From: Comamonadaceae bacterium
Lineage (GTDB): Bacteria > Pseudomonadota > Gammaproteobacteria > Burkholderiales > Rhodocyclaceae
Reading direction: 5' to 3'
Assembly: GCA_029255645.1 (NCBI GenBank)
Contig: JANLJE010000017.1
Location: 1-64,000 of the forward strand
DNA length: 64,000 bases
The notes below the pieces were generated by a model. It made no database searches and was not told where the DNA came from. It was given only the letters and a program-made list of their open reading frames with translations. Both the position numbers and the translations under genes were made by a program. Of the stretch, positions 58,158 to 64,000 are shown piece by piece (position 1 is the first letter of the stretch; every line of letters starts with the position of its first letter).

Positions 58158-59045
58158 TCAGGACATTTCCCGGAGGATGCGATAAGCCTCGTCCTCCATG
58201 GGTACGAATCCAAGGGCGCCTTGTTGCTCCAGCAGTGCGGGATAGGCGCGCCCACCCTGGGCCAGAAAGGATGCCTGAATTCCCTTTCGCAGGGAAGCGC
58301 AAAGACGGCCGCGATAGACAATGGCATCCAGCGGCAAGGGCTCCGAACGCCACAGCACCCGCACGGCATCGGCGCCGATGCGCCCCTGGCGGATCAGTTC
58401 CGAGAGGTGGAAGCCGGAGAGGAAAGCCGCATCCACCTTGCCTGCCGCCACGGCCAGCCCGGCCCGGTCATGGTCGCCCACGTACACCACGCGGCCGAAA
58501 AAACTGTCCAGGGACTGCCCGGTCAGGCCCGGAAAAACGCGGCGCGGCAGGACGGCTCCCGAAGTGCTGCCAGGATCGGTGAGCGCCAGCACGCTGCCCT
58601 GCAGGGCTTGCACGTCGCGGTAGGGACGTGCTGCCGGCACGGCCAGGACGGCGCGATAGTAAGGTCCTTCTTCCTGGAGCGGGCCGGCGCGCTTGGCATA
58701 GGATGCAAACACCTGGATATCCGGGTTGGCTTTGCTGGCCTTGAGGTAGGCCGCCGGACCCAGAATGGCGAAGTCGATGGTTCCCGCCACCAGCCCCTCC
58801 ACCACTGCGCCATAGGATTGGGGCAACAGCAGTTCCACCGCCTTGCCCAGCCGGGCCTCGATGGCAGCCAGCAGGGGTTTGTAGGCGGCCAGATCACGGC
58901 CGGCATCGCCCTGGGGCACCAGGGAAAAGCGCAAGCGGGCCGGCGATTCACACTGGGCCCAGCTCTCGACGGCCCACACCCCCATCCCCAGGCCAACGCA
59001 AAAACGCCGCCGGCCAAGGCTAAATTTCCCCATCCCCATTCCCAT
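58158..59045 (-). CDS. PhnD-like phosphate/phosphonate-type periplasmic binding protein
   Basis: This protein of about 295 aa starts with a Gly/Met-rich leader and SLGRRRFCVGLGMGVWAVES, then RLRFSLVPQGDAGRDLAAYK, LPQSYGAVVEGLVAGTIDFA and LALTDPGSTSGAVLPRRVFP, the PhnD/SBP_bac_6 pattern. No permease or ATPase lies nearby; instead it overlaps the stop of a GGDEF/EAL gene, so it may serve as a periplasmic ligand sensor for that membrane protein. Three ATG starts at 59045, 59039 and 59033 are possible. Confidence 0.85.
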   Translation of the reverse strand: MGMGMGKFSLGRRRFCVGLGMGVWAVESWAQCESPARLRFSLVPQGDAGRDLAAYKPLLAAIEARLGKAVELLLPQSYGAVVEGLVAGTIDFAILGPAAYLKASKANPDIQVFASYAKRAGPLQEEGPYYRAVLAVPAARPYRDVQALQGSVLALTDPGSTSGAVLPRRVFPGLTGQSLDSFFGRVVYVGDHDRAGLAVAAGKVDAAFLSGFHLSELIRQGRIGADAVRVLWRSEPLPLDAIVYRGRLCASLRKGIQASFLAQGGRAYPALLEQQGALGFVPMEDEAYRILREMS

Positions 59046-61275
59046 CCCCTTTTCTTTCCAGCAATGTCTCGATTTCGCTGGCCACTGCCGGCCGGTGCAG
59101 ATGGTATCCCTGCGCGGCATCGGCACCGGCCGCCTTGAATTGCACCCACTGATCCGGGGTCTCCAGGTCGGTCACCAGCACTCGCAGTCCCTGGACATGG
59201 GCCAGGATGATGATGAAACTGGCGAGGGTGCGATCCTGCCGGCCCCCCTGATCTGCACTGATACAACCCGGCCCTACTTTCAGCCATTTGATCGGCAGGA
59301 CGTGCAGATGATGGAAATTCGTCGGCCCCCGTCCAAACCCATCCACCCACAGGGAAACCCCCAGACAGGCCAGATTTTCGAGACGGGCGATGCTCTGGCT
59401 GTCGGCGGACTGAAACCAGTCCACCGGAATTTCCAGCCCCAGGAGGGCGGGCTGCAGCCTGCGTTCGCGCAGGGTTTTCAGCACCAACCCGGGAAAATCC
59501 GGATCGCCGAGACTTTCCCCGGTCACATTGACCGTAATCGGCAACAAGGCAAAGCCGCTGTTCTGCCAGGCATCCAGCTGCCGGCAGACCTGCTGGATCA
59601 CCCAATGGTCAAGACGGGGCAGCAAGCCCTGTTCCCGGGCGGCTGGAAGAATGTCCTTGGGGTAAATCAGGCCGTGACGGGCATGGGGCCAGCGCAGGAA
59701 AGCCTCCAGGCCGATCCGGCGCAAGTCAGCCAGTTCATGCTGGATCTGGTAGTGCAACAGCAATTCGTCATTCTGCAAGGCGGACGCCAGCCCCCGCGCG
59801 AGTTCATCCTGCCGCACGGGAATGTCATTCAGGGCGGCATCGTAAAACCGGAACGTACCGCGCCCGGCGGCCTTGGCGGCATACATGGCGGCATCGGCAT
59901 GCTCCATCAGGGTTTCCATGTCGAGGCCGTCCCGCGGAGCCAGGGCGATGCCCAGGCTGGGGCGCACCTCCAGAACATGGCCCTCCAGACGGCAGGGCGC
60001 CCCCACGGCCAGGATGATCTTGCTGGCAATCCGGGCCGCATCCTCGGCATCCGCCAGTTCATTGATGAGCAGCACGAATTCATCCCCGCCCTGGCGCGAT
60101 ACCAGATCCGAATCCCGCACCGACTGGCGCAGGCGCTGCGCCACGTGCCGCAACAGCAGATCTCCGATGTGGTGGCCCAACTGGTCATTGACCACCTTGA
60201 AACGGTCGAGATCGAGAAAGACGAGGGCCAGCAGATGGCCGCCGCGACGACTGGCGGAGAGATGGCTTTCCGCCAGTTCAGAAAACAGCATGCGATTGGG
60301 AAGCCCCGTCAGATGATCATGCGAGGCAAGATGGTAGGCTTGTCCCTTTTCCTGTTGCAGCTGCTGGATCAGCTCCTGCTTGTCGACCTCGGACTGGAGC
60401 ACCTGACGGTACAGCTCACGCTGGCGCTGGGCCAGCAGGGAAAGGGCCACGCCCGCCGCCGAGAGGAGCAGGGTGAGACTCCAGGCCAGGCTCAAGTGGC
60501 GCCTGCGGGAAGCTGCCAGCCCCTCAAGAATACTGTCTTCAGTCTGGCTGATTTCGACCCGCAAGGGAAAGCGTTCGAGTGTCTTGCCGACCACCAGCCG
60601 GGCCTCCTGGCCGGACGTGGCATGGGCGTTTTCCAGACTGATGGCCAGGTCATCCGCGACCAGCAGGGGGCCCGCCTCACTCCGGGAGATGATGATCTGC
60701 CGCGCGCCCAGGCCGGCTCCCTGATACAAGCGCAAGAAATAGCCCAGATCGAGCAGCATCAGCAAACGCCCGGTGCGCCCCTTCGGACTTTCCAGGGAGA
60801 GCGCCACGGGCAGCAACCAGGCCTCGTCCCCGTCGCTGCTGAGTGGCCCCAGGCTCAAGCCGGGCGCCGGTTGCGCCAGCGGATGTCTGGCCAGGGCCAG
60901 CGCCAGGGGGCTTGAAGCAAACCGCACGCTTCCGCCCTGATCGAGCACCAGCAGGCGGACATAAACCCCGTCCCCGGCCAGGGCGGCCCCCAGGGCCTCC
61001 CTTTCAGCATTACCCCGGTCCAGCAATTCCGCCGCCCGATCGGCATAGAGGTAGGGACGGGCCAGCACCTGCTCCAGATTGGCGGCGACGACGTGCGCCA
61101 GGGTCTGACTCTCCTGACGCGCCGCACTCAATGCCAGTTTTTCTTGCCGTTCCAGTTGCTGCAGCGACAAGCCCCAGATCACCATCAACACGAGCAGGGT
61201 CAGTAGCGCGGGCCCGAAGAGCAGCAGCATCCAGCGCCAGCGCTCAGCCAGGCGGAAAGAGGCAAAGGAAGCCAT
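59020..61275 (-). CDS. Membrane GGDEF protein with degenerate EAL domain
   Basis: This 751-aa protein has two membrane helices (WRWMLLLFGPALLTLLVLMV and LSLAWSLTLLLSAAGVALSL) flanking a periplasmic sensor of about 230 residues. The diguanylate cyclase follows: DHLTGLPNRMLFSELAE and SRQGGDEFVLL with intact GGDEF. The EAL half is altered: the EAL site reads GLEAFLRW, DDFG is VDGFGRGPTNFHHL and the E(L/I)TE position is IPVDWF, so c-di-GMP hydrolysis is doubtful. ATG 61275 is preferred over GTG 61299. It overlaps the PhnD-like gene. Confidence 0.9.
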   Translation of the reverse strand: MASFASFRLAERWRWMLLLFGPALLTLLVLMVIWGLSLQQLERQEKLALSAARQESQTLAHVVAANLEQVLARPYLYADRAAELLDRGNAEREALGAALAGDGVYVRLLVLDQGGSVRFASSPLALALARHPLAQPAPGLSLGPLSSDGDEAWLLPVALSLESPKGRTGRLLMLLDLGYFLRLYQGAGLGARQIIISRSEAGPLLVADDLAISLENAHATSGQEARLVVGKTLERFPLRVEISQTEDSILEGLAASRRRHLSLAWSLTLLLSAAGVALSLLAQRQRELYRQVLQSEVDKQELIQQLQQEKGQAYHLASHDHLTGLPNRMLFSELAESHLSASRRGGHLLALVFLDLDRFKVVNDQLGHHIGDLLLRHVAQRLRQSVRDSDLVSRQGGDEFVLLINELADAEDAARIASKIILAVGAPCRLEGHVLEVRPSLGIALAPRDGLDMETLMEHADAAMYAAKAAGRGTFRFYDAALNDIPVRQDELARGLASALQNDELLLHYQIQHELADLRRIGLEAFLRWPHARHGLIYPKDILPAAREQGLLPRLDHWVIQQVCRQLDAWQNSGFALLPITVNVTGESLGDPDFPGLVLKTLRERRLQPALLGLEIPVDWFQSADSQSIARLENLACLGVSLWVDGFGRGPTNFHHLHVLPIKWLKVGPGCISADQGGRQDRTLASFIIILAHVQGLRVLVTDLETPDQWVQFKAAGADAAQGYHLHRPAVASEIETLLERKGDGNGDGEI

Positions 61276-61363
61276 CTGCTCAGGCTTCACGGCAGGCACG
61301 AGCTCTCGACATGGCGACTCATCATGGGGAATACGCGTGACAGGAAAATGACAACGCCCGCCC

Positions 61364-61369
61364 TATAAT
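61364..61369 (+). promoter_or_regulatory. -10 element of the pit operon
   Basis: A perfect TATAAT lies 31 nt upstream of the GTG start of the phosphate transporter. A matching -35 at normal spacing is weak, which suggests an activator or relaxed promoter. Confidence 0.45.
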
Positions 61370-61399
61370 CGGGAATTACTTGCGAGACTGGAGACGGAC

Positions 61400-62443
61400 G
61401 TGGATGTCCTGCTGTTGCTGGCCAGCATCACCGTGGCCATCGTCCTGCTTTTCGATTACACCAATGGCTTTCACGATGCCGCCAACATCATCGCCACGGT
61501 GATTGCCTCGCGGGCCATGACCCCGGCCCAGGCGGTGATCTTGGTGAGCATCTTCGAATTTCTGGGGCCCCTGCTGGGAGGGACCGCCGTGGCCGATACC
61601 ATCGGCTCCTTCGTCCAGTTGGGCGGGGTGCCGCCGCTCCTTTCCCTCGCGGTGATCCTGTGCGGCCTGGTGGGGGCCATCGTCTGGAATGTCATCACCT
61701 GGTGGAAGGGCGTCCCCTCTTCCTCCTCGCACGCCCTGGTCGGCGGCCTGACCGGGGCCGTGCTGGTTTCGGCAGGGGGCGATCATGTGGTCTGGGGTTT
61801 CGCCGAACTCCTGGAAGGCCGCATCACCGGCATCATCAAAGTGCTGGCTGCCCTGATCCTCTCGCCCCTGGCCGGTTTCTGGGCCGGTTTCCTGATCCAC
61901 CGCCTGATGCATGCCCTGCTCCGGGCCGCCCGACCCGCCGCCAATTCCGGCCTGAAGCTGGCCCAGTATGTCACCGCCGCCGCCCTGGCTTTTTCCCACG
62001 GCGCCAACGACGCCCAGAAAAGCATGGGCATCCTGACCCTGGTGCTGCTCCTGGGAGGCTTCATTCCCGAATTCAAGGTGCCGTTCTGGGTGATACTGGC
62101 CTGCGCCTCGGCCATCACCCTGGGCATCCTCTCCGGAGGCTGGCGCATCGCGCGCACCCTGGGGTTCGCCATCTACCGGGTGCGCCCCCTCCATGCCCTG
62201 GACTCCCAGCTCACCTCGGGCGCCGTGATCTTTGCCGCCGCCATGGCCGGGGCCCCGGTATCCACCACCCATGTGGTGGCCTCGTCCATCATGGGCATTG
62301 GCGCTTCCGAGCGGCCCCGCTCGGTACGCTGGTCCAAGGCCGGCGATATCATCATGGCCTGGATCATCACCATCCCCGGAGCCGCCTGCTTTGCCATCCT
62401 GGCCTATGCTCTGGTGAATCTGTTCCTCAAGCCCGCTGCCTGA
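61400..62443 (+). CDS. pit: Low-affinity inorganic phosphate transporter (Pit family)
   Basis: This 347-aa transporter of metal-phosphate has the PHO4-family motif FDYTNGFHDAANIIATVIAS near the N-terminus and the repeat FSHGANDAQKSMGILTLVLL in the second half, with about ten helices. It moves neutral metal phosphate with protons. Start is GTG 61400 with GGAG upstream. A DUF47 protein follows 12 nt downstream, the usual Pit-accessory pair. Confidence 0.94.
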   Translation: MDVLLLLASITVAIVLLFDYTNGFHDAANIIATVIASRAMTPAQAVILVSIFEFLGPLLGGTAVADTIGSFVQLGGVPPLLSLAVILCGLVGAIVWNVITWWKGVPSSSSHALVGGLTGAVLVSAGGDHVVWGFAELLEGRITGIIKVLAALILSPLAGFWAGFLIHRLMHALLRAARPAANSGLKLAQYVTAAALAFSHGANDAQKSMGILTLVLLLGGFIPEFKVPFWVILACASAITLGILSGGWRIARTLGFAIYRVRPLHALDSQLTSGAVIFAAAMAGAPVSTTHVVASSIMGIGASERPRSVRWSKAGDIIMAWIITIPGAACFAILAYALVNLFLKPAA

Positions 62444-62455
62444 TCGGGAGGCCCC

Positions 62456-63097
62456 ATGCAAAACGACAAGCCATCCATTTTCCGCCGCCTCTACGACCGG
62501 CTCTTTCCCCGGACGCCCGACTTCTTCGCCCTGCTTGCGGAGCAGTGCCAGCAGGTGGCCTGCACCACGAGCCTGCTGGTGAAATTCATGGAAACCGCCG
62601 CGCCGGAGATCGGCCGGCAGATCCGCCAGGACGAACATGAGGCCGACCGGATCAAGGTGCGCAACCTGCACGCCCTCAACGAAGCCTTTTCCACCCCCAT
62701 CGACCGGGAGGACATCTACCGGGCCATCGTCGATCTGGACGATGTGGTGAATTACTGCAAGACCACGGTCAGCGAAATGGATGTACTGGGGGTGGCCCCG
62801 GACAAGCACACCCTGGAAATGGCCATGCACCTGAAGATGGGCATGGACGCCCTGGTGAGCGGTTATGGCAAGCTGGGCAAGCAGCCCCCCTCGGCGGCCG
62901 AGGACGCGGACATCGCCAGAAAGGCGGAACGCAAGGTGGAAAAGGCCTATCGCCGCGCCCTGGCCGAGCTGTTCCAGGGCGAGGACTACATCAACATGTT
63001 CAAGCGGCGGGAAATCTACCGCCACCTCTCCAACGCGGCCGACCGCATGGCCAACTGCGCCAACACCCTGCACGACATCGTCGTGAAGATCTGCTGA
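62456..63097 (+). CDS. DUF47/PhoU-like Pit accessory protein
   Basis: This 213-aa alpha-helical protein has LYDRLFPRTPDFFALLAEQC, IGRQIRQDEHEADRIKVRNL, PIDREDIYRAIVDLDDVVNY and NMFKRREIYRHLSNAADRMA, the ExxxD and PhoU-like helix patterns of DUF47. Such proteins bind metal clusters and gate Pit transport. It is translationally close to pit and of normal length. Confidence 0.92.
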   Translation: MQNDKPSIFRRLYDRLFPRTPDFFALLAEQCQQVACTTSLLVKFMETAAPEIGRQIRQDEHEADRIKVRNLHALNEAFSTPIDREDIYRAIVDLDDVVNYCKTTVSEMDVLGVAPDKHTLEMAMHLKMGMDALVSGYGKLGKQPPSAAEDADIARKAERKVEKAYRRALAELFQGEDYINMFKRREIYRHLSNAADRMANCANTLHDIVVKIC

Positions 63098-63140
63098 GGC
63101 CGATACCCGGAGCCGGGCCCGGTCGTTCCGTCCGGCCCGA

Positions 63141-63848
63141 TCAAGGCTCCACGCTAAAGGGCTTGCCGTATCGGGCGGCCATGGGCGCCACCTGGGCCAC
63201 CCATTCCTTCCGCCCCGAACAGGCCACCCGGCGGATCCCGGCTTGCTGGAACAAGGCCTGCAGCGCCGCTGCATCGCCCTGGACCAGATTCACCACACCG
63301 GCTGGCAGGCCCGCCCGTGCGGAAAGTTCCACCAGGGCATAGACTGCGCCCGGCGCCCGGGGGCTGGGTTTGAGCACCACCGTGCCGCCGGCACGCAGCA
63401 CTGGTGCCAGCAGGATCGCCGCCGTAGCCAGGGGCGCGGCATCATCCCAGGCCAGCCCCACTACCTGGCCTTGATCCGCAGGGTCGGCAAACCGGGCCTG
63501 CAGCGCCGCCACGGCGGCCTCCACCTCGGCCCTGGCCAGGGCCTCGTCCTTGCCGATTTCCTGGCGCACCAGCTTGGCAAAGTGCCCGGTATATTGATCC
63601 AGCTCCGTCGCCCAGGCCTGCAGCAGTTCCTGACGCCGGACCTCCGGCTGTGCGGCCCAGGCAGGGGCCGCCGCCTGAGCTGCCGCCGCCGCTTCCGCCA
63701 CCTCATCGGCGCCGCACAGGGGGGTACGGCGCAGAGCCTCCCCGGTCAAGGCATCATGCACTTCATAAAAGCCGGAGGCCATGGTCAGGAACGCCCGGCC
63801 GTTGATCCAGAGCGGCAGGGCCGGTGGGCCGTTGGGACTCGACATCAT
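63141..63848 (-). CDS. Short aldehyde-dehydrogenase-like protein
   Basis: This 235-aa protein resembles an aldehyde dehydrogenase N-terminal region: WINGRAFLTMASGFYEVHDA, ADEVAEAAAAAQAAAPAWAA and RAGGTVVLKPSPRAPGAVYA, then LSARAGLPAGVVNLVQGDAA. The catalytic Glu and Cys parts are missing and it ends at KPFSVEP. Full family members have about 480 residues, so it is either a truncated enzyme or a binding protein. Start ATG 63848 has GGAG about 11 nt upstream. Confidence 0.8.
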   Translation of the reverse strand: MMSSPNGPPALPLWINGRAFLTMASGFYEVHDALTGEALRRTPLCGADEVAEAAAAAQAAAPAWAAQPEVRRQELLQAWATELDQYTGHFAKLVRQEIGKDEALARAEVEAAVAALQARFADPADQGQVVGLAWDDAAPLATAAILLAPVLRAGGTVVLKPSPRAPGAVYALVELSARAGLPAGVVNLVQGDAAALQALFQQAGIRRVACSGRKEWVAQVAPMAARYGKPFSVEP

Positions 63849-63924
63849 GTTCAATGCGCTCCAATGCTAGAATAGTGCAGTGCACAACCGGGCCGAAAGG
63901 CCCGATAAATCGGCGAAAGGGCGA

Positions 63925-64000
63925 ATGTTAACCCCAAGCCTGACTGAACGAAAGCCAAGCCGCGTGTCTGAAGCCCCCAAGAACTCCATCCAGGTCATTG
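63925..64000 (+). CDS. Start of a probable IclR-family regulator (partial)
   Basis: The last bases read MLTPSLTERKPSRVSEAPKN followed by SIQVI, running off the window. NSIQVI(E) at the beginning of a protein is the usual IclR-family entry into the winged helix. A GTG at 63964 (VSEAPKNSIQVI) may be the real start. It is divergent to the aldehyde-dehydrogenase-like gene, from which it may be regulated. A GGGCC-GAAA-GGCCC hairpin lies at about 63890-63904 in the shared upstream region. Confidence 0.55.
   Translation, partial: MLTPSLTERKPSRVSEAPKNSIQVI

Noticed and set aside
59095-60915. 606-codon plus-strand frame opposite the GGDEF gene
   Set aside because: Antisense shadow without recognisable motifs.

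Overview
The window reads as chromosomal DNA of a high-GC betaproteobacterium, probably of the Rhodocyclales (Azospira/Dechloromonas type). This is inferred from the GC-rich codon use, a tmRNA with the tag ANDERYALAA, and a copper-import/NosL cluster of the kind found in denitrifiers. No rRNA or marker protein in the window fixes the genus.

Region 1 (about 1-15.7 kb, minus strand) is a copper acquisition and handling cluster. In transcription order it holds a DUF2946 protein behind an FNR-type promoter, an OprC/NosA-like TonB-dependent copper receptor, a Crp/Fnr regulator, a small membrane protein, an SCO1-like protein, a repeat-containing protein, a FtsX-type permease with its ABC ATPase, a polytopic membrane protein, a TlpA-like thioredoxin lipoprotein, a 65-aa Cys-rich protein, two membrane-associated accessory proteins, a Cu+ P-type ATPase and a TauE/SafE-family protein. 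A terminator follows, then two NosL-family copper proteins, a 40-aa peptide and TonB-ExbB-ExbD. Most junctions are ATGA/GTGA overlaps. NosZ itself is not in the window.

Region 2 (15.7-16.1 kb) is the tmRNA gene ssrA with its terminator; it marks the left edge of a large accessory island.

Region 3 (16.4-57.3 kb) is a defence island. Its left edge carries a TacAT-type GNAT toxin-antitoxin pair, an IS4 remnant, a ParDE pair and an ISAs1 remnant. A roughly 24-kb minus-strand transcription unit (42.9 down to 18.7 kb) follows: a WYL regulator, a RecQ-helicase/phosphoribosyltransferase with a DprA-like partner (PsyrTA/RqlHI-like), a type 3 BREX set (brxF, brxC, pglXI, brxHII, pglZ and a protein in the brxA position), two ATPase plus TOPRIM-like gene pairs on either side of pglXI, and McrBC at the distal end. 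Divergent to it is an ADP-ribosylglycohydrolase gene with an apparent frameshift, two small proteins, an AlpA-like regulator, and a Fic protein with a PrlF-C-terminus-like partner. After an IS3 remnant comes a tight five-gene plus-strand operon: dual AAA+ ATPase, Cas4-like/DUF2779 nuclease, WYL regulator, DUF262-DUF1524 (GmrSD-type) protein and a second DUF262 protein. This operon is the best candidate for an undescribed system.

Region 4 (57.5-64 kb) returns to ordinary chromosome: a flavodoxin-like protein, a PhnD-like periplasmic binding protein with a GGDEF/degenerate-EAL membrane protein, a Pit phosphate transporter with its DUF47/PhoU-like partner, a short aldehyde-dehydrogenase-like protein, and the first codons of a probable IclR-family regulator.
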